A stretch of 19,443 bases of DNA from CAZLYX01 sp964563885. Lineage in GTDB: Bacteria; Pseudomonadota; Gammaproteobacteria; Burkholderiales; Neisseriaceae. The notes beneath the pieces were generated by a model. That model was not told where the DNA came from, did no database searches, and was given only the letters and a program-made list of their open reading frames with translations. How positions within the stretch are numbered: position 1 is the stretch's first letter; every line of letters begins with the position of its first letter. A program made the position numbers and the translations under genes. The DNA is taken from contig CAZLYX010000036.1 of assembly GCA_964563885.1 (NCBI GenBank), positions 1-19,443 on the forward strand. The letters are read 5' to 3'. Below, in pieces: positions 7,168-14,474 of the stretch.

Positions 7168-8406
7168 TCATGGCAAAGTTGCAGCTTGTTTAAACGCTTG
7201 TTGAATGGGCACGATTGCGGCTAAGCGAGCTTGATCTATTTGATCGCCAATCTGTTCAGGGGTATTTAGGTTGTCGGCCACAATGGTTTTTGTATCAATT
7301 TGTTGTGCGGCAGAAAGCATTTGCAACCAATGCTCAAGCTGTGGGTAGGGCGTTTGTCCATGTCCTAAGCGACCCTGAGTATCGGCTACACACACATTGA
7401 GCGCTGAAGTAAATCTATCGGCACGGCGAAAGGCATCGGCTTTTTTAAGGGTATCCAATACTGTTTTAGGCTTGAGATTGGCCACACTGTGAAAAATAAT
7501 ATGCCAGCGACACACCAATTCTGCAAGTTCAGCGCAATGTTTGGGCACCCGCCAACGCTGGTTAACAGCTCGAACAGCAGCCACCCCAGCGACATCATGC
7601 CCGTGGTGTCTTGGTAAAATGTGAGTGGGTGTTTTTGCTTTTCCTAAGTCATGCAACAGCGCGGCGTAGCGTTCGGGTAAACTTAAATTCATTTCCGCAG
7701 CACGTTCTAATACCATTAGTGTATGGATGCCAGTGTCAATTTCAGGATGATAATCTGCTCGTTGTGGAATGCCAAAAAGCGCATCTACTTCGGGTAACAA
7801 TACTTTCAAAGCGCCGCATTCACGCAATACTTCAAGCATTATTTGTGGTTGTTTTTCCATCAAGCCTTTGGCTAATTCTTGCCAAACCCGTTCAGCAACC
7901 AGCGCATCGGCTTCACCATTATTGACCATGGTGCGCATTAACAGCATGGTTTCTGAGGCTACCTGAAAACCATAACGAGCAGCAAAACGTGCAGTGCGTA
8001 AAATACGCACAGGGTCTTCGCTGAAAGCAGGTGAAACATGGCGTAGAATGCCGGCGGCTAAGTCAGCTTGACCATTGAAAGGATCAATAATTCGACCTGT
8101 TTCATCTTGCGCCATGGCGTTGATGGTGAGGTCGCGTCGGGCGAGGTCTTGTTCTAAAGTTACATCTTCAGCAGCATAAAAGTCAAACCCAGCATAGCCT
8201 TTAGCTGTTTTTCGCTCAGTGCGTGCTAGAGCATATTCTTCATGGGTTTTAGGGTGCAGAAATACAGGAAAATCTTTCCCTACTGGCTGGAAGCCTTGAG
8301 TACGCATTGCTGTGGCACTTGCCCCTACAACCACCCAATCACGATCTGTAATCGGCAATTGTAATAAGGCATCGCGCACTGCACCACCAACTAGGTAAAT
8401 TTGCAT
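7168..8406 (-). CDS. cca: tRNA nucleotidyltransferase (CCA-adding), HD-domain type
   Basis: This enzyme adds or repairs the 3' CCA of tRNAs. The 412-residue product closely follows the E. coli-type enzyme. The class II nucleotidyltransferase head has YLVGGAVRDALL and the metal-binding TDRDW (Asp21, Asp23), then HEEYALARTERK, RRDLTINAMAQD, and the nucleotide-selecting SEDPVRILRTARFAARY. A C-terminal HD domain (HPEIDTGIHTLM, LLHDLGKAKTP with His252-Asp253, PRHHGHD) provides the phosphatase or phosphodiesterase activity of this subtype. Residues 147-151 (FQVAS) are encoded by an exact uptake sequence. The ribosome-binding region coincides with another uptake sequence whose minus strand offers AGGTAG 9-10 bases before ATG. 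It is probably co-transcribed with glnD. Confidence 0.96.
   Translation of the reverse strand: MQIYLVGGAVRDALLQLPITDRDWVVVGASATAMRTQGFQPVGKDFPVFLHPKTHEEYALARTERKTAKGYAGFDFYAAEDVTLEQDLARRDLTINAMAQDETGRIIDPFNGQADLAAGILRHVSPAFSEDPVRILRTARFAARYGFQVASETMLLMRTMVNNGEADALVAERVWQELAKGLMEKQPQIMLEVLRECGALKVLLPEVDALFGIPQRADYHPEIDTGIHTLMVLERAAEMNLSLPERYAALLHDLGKAKTPTHILPRHHGHDVAGVAAVRAVNQRWRVPKHCAELAELVCRWHIIFHSVANLKPKTVLDTLKKADAFRRADRFTSALNVCVADTQGRLGHGQTPYPQLEHWLQMLSAAQQIDTKTIVADNLNTPEQIGDQIDQARLAAIVPIQQAFKQAATLP
7956..7967 (+). other. DNA uptake sequence inside cca
   Basis: An exact AGGCTACCTGAA on the plus strand inside the cca reading frame, where it specifies F-Q-V-A-S after the conserved RYG. Confidence 0.8.
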
Positions 8407-8409
8407 AAA

Positions 8410-8492
8410 AGGCTACCTGAAAAGCTATTTTAGATAAACGTTAATAGTAAATGAAAATGGATAATAAGAACACGCTTGCTTTCAGGTAGCCT
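8410..8492. repeat. Inverted pair of uptake sequences in the cca-cmk gap
   Basis: AGGCTACCTGAA at 8410-8421 and its reverse complement at 8481-8492 face each other across 59 bases. The left copy lies just before the cca start and overlaps its ribosome-binding region. Between divergent genes the pair cannot terminate either neighbour. The rest of the 8407-8693 gap is AT-rich; a possible cmk -10 (TATAAC, 8614-8619) has no good -35 partner. Confidence 0.7.
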
Positions 8493-8693
8493 ATTTTATT
8501 AAACCACCTAAATCTTCAAAAAATGTTAATCCGAAAATACTAAGATAAACTGCAATCAATGATTGTTGGCTAAAGATGGTTCAATCGAGGCTCAGATGTT
8601 TCTTTATTATTGTTATAACCTTTTATTTCGCAGTGTTTATTTGTATCATGGCCAACATTATATTAATCAAAACCACTTATTGCAGAGAACATT

Positions 8694-9359
8694 ATGAATT
8701 TAAACCGTAAGATCATCGCCATTGATGGGCCGAGTGCCTCTGGTAAAGGCACGGTTGCATTGCGAGTAGCGGCAGCTTTGGGCTGGTCTTACCTTGATTC
8801 AGGTGCGCTTTATCGTTTAACAGCGTTGTATGCGCAACTAAACCAAGTGCAATGGGATGATGAAACTGGCATAGCAGAGTTGGCGCAAAAGCTTCCTGTG
8901 GTGTTTGATGGTCAAGCTGTTTTACTTGATGGTCAAGATGTGTCTGAAATGATTCGTACTGAACACATTGGCATGGGCGCATCTGTGGTGGCGCAATTGC
9001 CCAAGGTACGCAGTGCTTTATTAGAGCGCCAACGTGCTTTTTTGACAGAACAAGGATTAGTGGCTGATGGTCGCGATATGGGTTCCGTCGTGTTTCCGAA
9101 TGCATTACTAAAAGTATTTTTAACTGCCAGTGCGCACATTCGCGCTGAACGTCGCGCTGCTCAATTGGGTTTGCCCACACAAGGTTTAGCATTTGATCGC
9201 ATTTTTGCTGATATCGAAGCACGTGATTTGGCAGATCGACAACGTGTCGCGGCACCGCTGCGCCAGTTAGCTGATGCTGAATTGTTAGACACCAGTAACC
9301 TTGGTATTGAAGAATCAGTAAAAAAAGTGCTTGATTGGTATCACAAAAAACAAAATTAA
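8694..9359 (+). CDS. cmk: Cytidylate kinase
   Basis: Cmk phosphorylates CMP and dCMP with ATP, feeding pyrimidine nucleotide pools. The 221-residue product has the N-terminal P-loop IAIDGPSASGKGT (8-20), the following segment YLDSGALYRL that contacts the nucleotide base, DGRDMGSVVFPNA (125-137), and the LID-type region RAERRAAQLG with a downstream DLADR. The start is the ATG at 8694 with only a weak AGAG ahead of it. It is followed by rpsA, the conserved cmk-rpsA-ihfB order, but two hairpins stand between cmk and rpsA. Confidence 0.96.
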   Translation: MNLNRKIIAIDGPSASGKGTVALRVAAALGWSYLDSGALYRLTALYAQLNQVQWDDETGIAELAQKLPVVFDGQAVLLDGQDVSEMIRTEHIGMGASVVAQLPKVRSALLERQRAFLTEQGLVADGRDMGSVVFPNALLKVFLTASAHIRAERRAAQLGLPTQGLAFDRIFADIEARDLADRQRVAAPLRQLADAELLDTSNLGIEESVKKVLDWYHKKQN

Positions 9360-9374
9360 GTTATAATTAACAGC

Positions 9375-9403
9375 TCAGGTAGCCCGTCATAAAGGCTACC
9401 TGA
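9375..9403 (+). repeat. Imperfect uptake-sequence hairpin after cmk
   Basis: TCAGGTAGCC (9375-9384) pairs with GGCTACCTGA (9394-9403). Only the right arm extends to a full uptake sequence (9393-9404); the left arm is degenerate. No T run follows, so it is more likely a retained repeat than the main terminator. Confidence 0.6.
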
Positions 9404-9413
9404 ATTGTAATCT

Positions 9414-9444
9414 AACTTACCGAGCCAAGGACGGTAAGTTTTTA
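9414..9444 (+). terminator. Terminator or attenuator between cmk and rpsA
   Basis: AACTTACCG (9414-9422) pairs with CGGTAAGTT (9432-9440) around nine bases, then TTTT. The form is that of a rho-independent terminator, about 55 bases after the cmk stop and 51 before the rpsA start. Confidence 0.75.
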
Positions 9445-9495
9445 TTAACTAAGACCCCGCACTTCTTGGCGGTGTAAAAGAAAGAAATATATAAC

Positions 9496-11175
9496 ATGGA
9501 AAATTTTGCCCAGTTATTGGAAGAGTATTCAGCCCTACAAGAGATGAATCAAGGCGAAGTAATTACTGCTGAAGTTGTTGGCATAGACAATAACTTTGTT
9601 ACAGTAACCGCCGGTTTGAAATCAGAATCTCTGATTGATTTAAATGAATTTAAAGACGCTAACGGCGAATTAGAAGTTAAAGTTGGCGATTTTGTAACCG
9701 TGACCATCGAGTCTATAGAAAACGGTTTCGGTGAAACCAAGCTTTCTCGTGAGAAAGCAAAGCGTGCCGCCGACTGGATCACCTTGGAAGAAGCCATGGA
9801 AAATGGCGATATTCTGTCTGGTGTGATCAATGGCAAAGTAAAAGGCGGTTTAACCGTTATGATCAACAGCATCCGCGCATTCTTGCCGGGTTCATTAGTT
9901 GATACGCGTCCTGTAAAAGACACCTCTCATTTTGAAGGCAAAGAAATTGAATTCAAAGTGATCAAGCTGGATAAAAAACGCAACAACGTAGTGGTTTCTC
10001 GTCGTGCTGTTTTAGAAGCGACTTTAGGCGAAGAGCGTAAAGCCTTGCTTGAGAATCTACAAGAAGGTTCAGTAATCAAAGGTATCGTTAAAAACATTAC
10101 TGATTACGGCGCATTCGTTGACTTAGGCGGCATTGATGGCTTGTTACACATCACCGACTTAGCATGGCGTCGTGTTAAACACCCAAGCGAAGTATTAGAA
10201 GTTGGCCAAGAAGTTGAAGCTAAAGTATTGAAATTTGACCAAGAAAAAAGCCGCGTATCATTGGGCTTGAAACAATTAGGCGAAGATCCTTGGCATGGCC
10301 TATCTCGTCGTTACCCACAAAGCACTCGCTTATTCGGTAAAGTGTCTAACTTAACTGACTACGGTGCGTTTGTTGAAATCGAACAAGGTATTGAAGGTTT
10401 AGTACACGTTTCTGAAATGGATTGGACCAATAAAAACGTTCATCCAAGCAAAGCTGTTCAATTGGGCGATGAAGTTGAAGTGATGATTTTGGAAATTGAC
10501 GAAGATCGTCGTCGCATCAGCTTGGGCATGAAACAATGTCAAGCTAACCCATGGGAAGATTTTGCTACTAACCAAAATAAAGGTGACAAAATCTCTGGTG
10601 CAGTTAAATCAATTACCGACTTCGGCGTATTTGTAGGTTTGCCTGGTGGAATTGATGGCTTGGTTCACTTGTCTGATCTTTCTTGGAGCGAAACTGGCGA
10701 AGACGCCGTACGCAAATACAAAAAAGGTGAAGAAGTTGAAGCAGTTGTATTGGCCATTGATGTAGATAAAGAGCGTATCTCTTTGGGCATCAAACAGCTG
10801 GAAGGCGATCCATTTAGTAACTTTATTAGTGTAAATGATAAGGGCTCTTTGGTTAAAGGTACGGTTAAATCAGTAGATGCCAAAGGCGCTGTTATCGTTT
10901 TATCTGAAGAAGTAGAAGGCTATTTGCCAGCTGCTGAATGGTCGAGCGATCGTGTTGAAGACTTAACCACCAAAGTTAAAGAGGGTGATGAAGTTGAAAC
11001 TGTTGTGGTAACAGTTGATCGCAAAAACCGCAGTATTCGTTTATCTGTTAAAGCGAAAGACGCTAAAGATGGCCGCGAAGCGCTAAGCTCAGTTAAAGCC
11101 TCTTCAACCGCCAATGCTGGTACTACTAGCTTGGGTGATCTGCTGAAAGCTAAACTTTCAGGCGATCAAGAATAA
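9496..11175 (+). CDS. rpsA: 30S ribosomal protein S1
   Basis: S1 binds single-stranded mRNA on the 30S subunit and helps start translation of structured or weak-SD messages. The 559-residue product matches the six-S1-domain form, with repeats near 19-85, 103-170, 190-258, 275-345, 362-432 and 448-518. Typical repeat signatures are GIVKNITDYGAFVDLGGIDGLLHITDL, VSNLTDYGAFVEIEQGIEGLVHVSEM and VKSITDFGVFVGLPGGIDGLVHLSDL. The ATG at 9496 gives the standard MENFAQLLEEY start. Only a purine stretch (AAAGAAAG), not a true Shine-Dalgarno, precedes it, as is also known for E. coli rpsA. A small CCGC/GCGG stem lies in the leader (9456-9471). ihfB follows nine bases after the stop. Confidence 0.97.
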   Translation: MENFAQLLEEYSALQEMNQGEVITAEVVGIDNNFVTVTAGLKSESLIDLNEFKDANGELEVKVGDFVTVTIESIENGFGETKLSREKAKRAADWITLEEAMENGDILSGVINGKVKGGLTVMINSIRAFLPGSLVDTRPVKDTSHFEGKEIEFKVIKLDKKRNNVVVSRRAVLEATLGEERKALLENLQEGSVIKGIVKNITDYGAFVDLGGIDGLLHITDLAWRRVKHPSEVLEVGQEVEAKVLKFDQEKSRVSLGLKQLGEDPWHGLSRRYPQSTRLFGKVSNLTDYGAFVEIEQGIEGLVHVSEMDWTNKNVHPSKAVQLGDEVEVMILEIDEDRRRISLGMKQCQANPWEDFATNQNKGDKISGAVKSITDFGVFVGLPGGIDGLVHLSDLSWSETGEDAVRKYKKGEEVEAVVLAIDVDKERISLGIKQLEGDPFSNFISVNDKGSLVKGTVKSVDAKGAVIVLSEEVEGYLPAAEWSSDRVEDLTTKVKEGDEVETVVVTVDRKNRSIRLSVKAKDAKDGREALSSVKASSTANAGTTSLGDLLKAKLSGDQE

Positions 11176-11184
11176 GGTATTGGT

Positions 11185-11499
11185 ATGACCAAATCTGAGC
11201 TAATGGTGCGTTTGGCAGAGATTTTTGCTGAGAAAAACAATATTCAATTGGTTGCAAAAGATATTGAGTATAGCGTTAAAGTTTTGGTAGACACCATGAC
11301 CCGTTCTTTGGCAAAAGGTCAGCGTATTGAGATTCGTGGGTTTGGTAGTTTTGATTTAAACCACCGTCCTGCGCGTGTCGGTCGTAACCCAAAAACCGGA
11401 GAGAAAGTTGAAGTGCCTGAGAAGTATGTGCCGCACTTCAAACCGGGTAAAGAGTTACGTGAACGTGTTGATCAAGCTTTGCAAAACAGCACCCACTAA
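11185..11499 (+). CDS. ihfB: Integration host factor, beta subunit
   Basis: IHF-beta pairs with IHF-alpha to bend DNA sharply at specific sites, acting in transcription, replication and recombination. The 104-residue product starts MTKSELMVRLAE and has the DNA-binding beta-arm segment RIEIRGFGSFDLNHRPARVGRNPKTGEKVEVPEK, where the Pro of NPKTG is the DNA-intercalating residue of the HU/IHF family. The location directly after rpsA identifies it as beta rather than alpha or HU. It is slightly longer than E. coli IhfB because of the tail ALQNSTH. A terminator follows eight bases after the stop. Confidence 0.95.
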   Translation: MTKSELMVRLAEIFAEKNNIQLVAKDIEYSVKVLVDTMTRSLAKGQRIEIRGFGSFDLNHRPARVGRNPKTGEKVEVPEKYVPHFKPGKELRERVDQALQNSTH

Positions 11500-11507
11500 G
11501 TTGTATA

Positions 11508-11535
11508 AAAAACACCGCAGAAATGTGGTGTTTTT
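11508..11535 (+). terminator. Rho-independent terminator of rpsA-ihfB
   Basis: AAAAACACC (11508-11516) pairs with GGTGTTTTT (11527-11535), with a C-G pair and a wobble pair extending it inward. The stem ends in the T run. Confidence 0.9.
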
Positions 11536-11571
11536 CTATATATTGTTAGAGAATTAGTAATGAGTAGATAT

Positions 11572-11611
11572 AACAGTAGGCTACCTAAAACTTTTCGGGT
11601 AGCCTACTGTT
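11572..11611. repeat. Decayed uptake-sequence inverted repeat
   Basis: AACAGTAGGCTACC (11572-11585) and its exact reverse complement (11598-11611) form a 14-bp stem, with AAAA/TTTT pairing in the loop. Both arms lack the full 12-mer: AGGCTACCTAAA on one side and a G for A change on the other. It keeps its hairpin but has probably lost uptake value. It may act as a backup terminator for ihfB. Confidence 0.65.
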
Positions 11612-12170
11612 CTTTACTTTTCTGTCTAATATCAAAAACTGATATCAAAAGAATTTAAAAAGGGGTTTACGATTGTCTAAATGTATTTGAATGAAATCAT
11701 ATAACCAGGAAATAATTAGATACTTGAATATTGATAACATTAAGAGCGAGAAAACCATCATTACATTAAAAAATTAGCCAATCCGATTGGATGTTATTGT
11801 TGATTAAATATAGATATTTGGATAGTAGGATTTTGGGTTGTGTGCGTTGAAGTGTTACAAAATTATAGATATTTAAAGTTAAGTAATAATAGATATGGCT
11901 TTGATTGGGGTAACAAGACATAATGCCATGTGTATTTAAAATGACCTTATATGCCTGATTGTAAAGATAGTTTATAATCATCATAAGAATAATGATTATA
12001 AAATACTATCGTCAGTGTGCATGCATTATTTCTATGCTATGCGGTATAAACGGTTGGTTAAGCCTATCTTTGGTGATGGATGAACTTTTTGTAATATGAT
12101 TTCGTCTTAGCTGTTTTATATTCAAAAAATTTAGAATTACTCTCATTTGTTATTGTTAGTTAGGATAAGA
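11612..12170. other. AT-rich gene-poor region upstream of the GH20 gene
   Basis: About 560 bases with no credible gene; a 72-residue minus-strand frame here has low-complexity composition and no ribosome-binding site. The notable element is the inverted repeat at 11966-12010. A possible promoter for the downstream gene is TTGGTG (12070-12075) with TAATAT (12092-12097), 16 bases apart. This would put the start of transcription about 65 bases before the ATG. Confidence 0.5.
11966..12010. promoter_or_regulatory. Large inverted repeat upstream of the GH20 gene
   Basis: GATAG-TTTATAATCAT (11966-11981) is mirrored by ATGATTATAAA (11992-12002) and CTATC (12006-12010), with a 10-base centre and a 3-base bulge. 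The right arm ATAATGATTATA resembles part of the Fur consensus. No T run follows on the plus strand. It may be an operator or the stem of a small transcript; function is unproven. Confidence 0.4.
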
Positions 12171-12750
12171 ATGTCTATTGTTAAAGTAAAGCTCAAGCAT
12201 CATCGTGATCCCAAAGAGTCAGTAGAGCATCTGCTGAATTCTTCTACTGCGCCTCTTGTTTTGGAAGCTATAAATGGAGCAGACTATTTAGTAGAAACTG
12301 ATGATGGTGTGAATAATCTTCAAGTTAAGCGCATTGGCGATGACTTGTATTTTTTTGAGCAGGGCGAAGCTGAACCCAAGGTTATCGTGCAATCATATTT
12401 CAATGCCGAAGACAGCCAGGTATTGGTGAATAATAGCCGTGGCGACTACCAAGTATTTGATCTGTCAGCAGAGGCAAAACCTGAAGCAATGCTGGCGAGT
12501 GAAGTAAGTGGTGGTAATCTCAAAACTGTAGGCATAGTTGCCGGTGGTTTAGGTGTTTTGGCTGCGGTAGCTGCTTTAGGTGGCGGCGGATCGGGTGGTG
12601 GTTCAGATTCAGAAAATTCTGTAAAACCGATTCCACAAGATGTTACTAAACCAGTTCCCCCATCTAGTAACAAGCCAGTAGAAAACAAGCCAGTTGAAAG
12701 CAAGCCAGTAGAAAACAAGCCAGTAGAAAACAAGCCAGTAGAAAACAAGC
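12171..12750 (+). CDS. Secreted dispersin B-like protein, N-terminal part (before assembly gap)
   Basis: This is the 5' part of one gene split by the N gap; it continues at 12851. The ATG at 12171 has AGGA five bases upstream. Residues 1-115 (MSIVKVKLKHH..., LVLEAINGADYLVE, DGVNNLQVKRIGDDLYFFEQG) resemble the prefix region at the N terminus of type I-secreted Bap/Lap-type adhesins. Residues 118-136 are hydrophobic and Ala/Gly-rich (VGIVAGGLGVLAAVAAL), followed by GGGGSGGG at 137-144. This is the usual end of such prefixes and is thought to help hold the protein in its outer-membrane channel. A Pro/Lys-rich linker leads to PVENK repeats from residue 169 up to the gap. There is no Sec signal peptide. 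The prefix assignment rests on remembered family features and is less secure than the downstream GH20 call. Confidence 0.8.
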
Positions 12751-12985
12751 NNNNNNNNNNNNNNNNNNNNNNNNNNNNNNNNNNNNNNNNNNNNNNNNNN
12801 NNNNNNNNNNNNNNNNNNNNNNNNNNNNNNNNNNNNNNNNNNNNNNNNNNCCAGTAGAAAACAAGCCAGTAGAAAACAAGCCAGTAGAAAACAAGCCAGT
12901 AGAAAACAAGCCAGTTGAAAACAAGCCAGTTGAAAACAAGCCAGTTGAAAACAAGCCAGTAGAGAACAAACCAGTAGACAATGAA
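12675..12985 (+). repeat. 15-bp tandem repeat encoding PVENK, interrupted by N gap
   Basis: The unit CCAGTAGAAAACAAG (P-V-E-N-K) occurs five times at 12675-12749 and nine times at 12851-12985. The variants are CCAGTT, AAAGC and a diverging last copy (PVDNE). The gap splits it; the phase demands a true missing length of 14+15n bases, which 100 is not. The repeat is a hydrophilic spacer of likely variable copy number. Confidence 0.95.
12751..12850. other. Assembly gap (100 N placeholder)
   Basis: Exactly 100 N inside the tandem repeat. It shifts the frame of the surrounding gene by an artefact; the real length is unknown. Confidence 0.98.
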
Positions 12986-14395
12986 CCAGCAAAACCAGTT
13001 GCTTCAGGTAAAGAAAGTGGTTTAACGCTCGATACAGCTGATCACTACTATTCGCCAAAAACCATTAAAGCGTTTATTGATACCATTAGCAAAGCTGGCG
13101 GCACTTTCTTACAGCTGCATTTTTCTGACCATACGAGTTATGGAATTGAAAGTAAAATATTAGGTCAAACCACAGATAAAGCGGTATTAAATGCAGATGG
13201 CAGCTACACAAACCCACAAACTGGTAAGCAGTTTTTAAGCTACTCTCAAGTAGCTGATATTGCGAAGTATGCAAAAGAAAAAGGTGTAGAGCTCATTCCA
13301 GAAGTGGGCACTCCTAATCATATGGATGCAATTTTTCAGCTATTAGAATATGAAAAAGGTGCTGCATATGTGAAGTCGCTAAAATCAGATCTGGCCAATG
13401 ATGAAATCAAAATTACCAGTGAAAAAAGTATTGATTTTGTGAAGTCATTGCTTGGCGAAGTGATTGGAGCTTTTGGTGATAGCAGTAAGCACTTGCATAT
13501 AGGTGGTGATGAATTTGGTTATCCTATTGCCAGTAATCATGAGTTCATTAGCTATGCCAATAATTTAGCCGCTTTTCTGGCTGATAACGGCTTAGGCATG
13601 CGCATGTGGAACGACGGTTTGATAAAAGCAAATTTAGGTGAGCTAAACCGTGATATTCAAGTTACTTATTGGAGCTATGATGGCAACCCCGGCAATGAAG
13701 CTGTTGCTGCTGAGCGTCGCGCATTTCGTGCTAGCCTGCCGGATTTATTGGACGAGGGCTTCGAGGTTTTAAACTACAATTCCTATTACTTGTACTCCGT
13801 GCCAGAAGATGGCTCAGGCACATCTCAGAGCGGCGATTTTGCGGCGCGCGATACCATGTTAAACTGGGATTTAGGGGTATGGGATGGTAAAAATCATGAT
13901 AATGCAATTGAAGACACCAGTAAAATCATCGGTTCATCGTTGAGCATTTGGAGTGAAGAGGTTGGTTCTTTAAGCGATGCTACCATTCAAAAATATACTG
14001 AAAGCCATCTGACCGCTATTATTGAGAAAACCAAAGCAGCAGCTGATAGTACAGGCAAGGCTTTAGCTGAGCTCGAATCAGCGAGTGCTAATGGGTTTGT
14101 TAATTTGGTACAAGAAGTCTATATGGATTTCGAACAAATAAAAGATGATGAAATCATTAATTTATGGGGCAATGGTACACAGATCTTGAATTTATTACAG
14201 GAAGATGTGCTTGATTCAAAGACTGGTTTAGATGTGTGGGTACATGGTACGCAAAGTGATATTGTAAAATTAGATGCAAGTAATTGGGCTAAAAGCACAC
14301 AAATGATCAAAAAAGGGACAGATGATTTTGTGGCTTATGAGCATAATGGCAATAAACTATGGGTTGATATAGAAGTGGTTATTCAAATGATTTAA
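12851..14395 (+). CDS. Dispersin B-like GH20 protein, C-terminal part (after assembly gap)
   Basis: Continuation of the gene starting at 12171; 514 residues are visible. After PVENK repeats (1-45), residues about 52-400 align along their length with dispersin B, the secreted beta-1,6-N-acetylglucosaminidase that cleaves biofilm poly-N-acetylglucosamine. Shared segments include YSPKTIKAFIDTIS, LHFSDH, HIGGDEFGY with the catalytic Asp-Glu pair at 220-221, MRMWNDGLIK, TYWSYDG, LNYNSYYLY, WDLGVWDG and LSIWSEE (Glu369). The Arg27 position of dispersin B (DIARHFYSP) is Asp64 here (DTADHYYSP), and the Asp of PELDSPNH is Gly. Residues about 417-514 (ILNLLQEDVLDSKTGLDVWV..., DIVKLDASNW, YEHNGNKLWVDIEVVIQMI) resemble the C-terminal cap of type I-secreted adhesins. 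It is either a cell-surface or secreted hydrolase or a binding module. A terminator follows. Confidence 0.88.
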   Translation, partial: PVENKPVENKPVENKPVENKPVENKPVENKPVENKPVENKPVDNEPAKPVASGKESGLTLDTADHYYSPKTIKAFIDTISKAGGTFLQLHFSDHTSYGIESKILGQTTDKAVLNADGSYTNPQTGKQFLSYSQVADIAKYAKEKGVELIPEVGTPNHMDAIFQLLEYEKGAAYVKSLKSDLANDEIKITSEKSIDFVKSLLGEVIGAFGDSSKHLHIGGDEFGYPIASNHEFISYANNLAAFLADNGLGMRMWNDGLIKANLGELNRDIQVTYWSYDGNPGNEAVAAERRAFRASLPDLLDEGFEVLNYNSYYLYSVPEDGSGTSQSGDFAARDTMLNWDLGVWDGKNHDNAIEDTSKIIGSSLSIWSEEVGSLSDATIQKYTESHLTAIIEKTKAAADSTGKALAELESASANGFVNLVQEVYMDFEQIKDDEIINLWGNGTQILNLLQEDVLDSKTGLDVWVHGTQSDIVKLDASNWAKSTQMIKKGTDDFVAYEHNGNKLWVDIEVVIQMI

Positions 14396-14416
14396 ACATT
14401 ATCTTGATGCGTTTTA

Positions 14417-14451
14417 AAAAAGGCTACCTGAAAGTTTAAGGTAGCCTTTTT
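14417..14451. terminator. Bidirectional terminator between the GH20 gene and the hydrolase
   Basis: AAAAAGGCTACC (14417-14428) pairs with GGTAGCCTTTTT (14440-14451), with T runs on both strands. The left arm contains a full uptake sequence (14421-14432); the right arm is degenerate (TTTAAGGTAGCCT). It lies between convergent genes. Confidence 0.88.
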
Positions 14452-14474
14452 ATACATGCTATCAAACTAAAAAT

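Noticed and set aside
8713..9255. 180-residue minus-strand frame opposite cmk
   Set aside because: It lies fully within cmk, whose product is unambiguous; no recognisable motif or ribosome-binding site.
9549..9923. 124-residue minus-strand frame opposite rpsA
   Set aside because: Antisense shadow with Ser/Thr-rich composition caused by rpsA codon bias.
11766..11984. 72-residue minus-strand frame in the AT-rich gap
   Set aside because: Low-complexity Tyr/Asn/Ile composition, no ribosome-binding site, and it runs into the inverted repeat.
12751..12850. True frameshift or pseudogene in the GH20 gene
   Set aside because: The phase change is explained by a 100-N placeholder; both sides are open and repeat-phased.
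12675..12985. CRISPR array
   Set aside because: Units are contiguous 15-mers with no spacers and are in frame with a coding sequence.
12446..13058. Minus-strand frames with FSTGL and ACFLL repeats
   Set aside because: They are antisense readings of the 15-bp PVENK repeat and run through the N gap.
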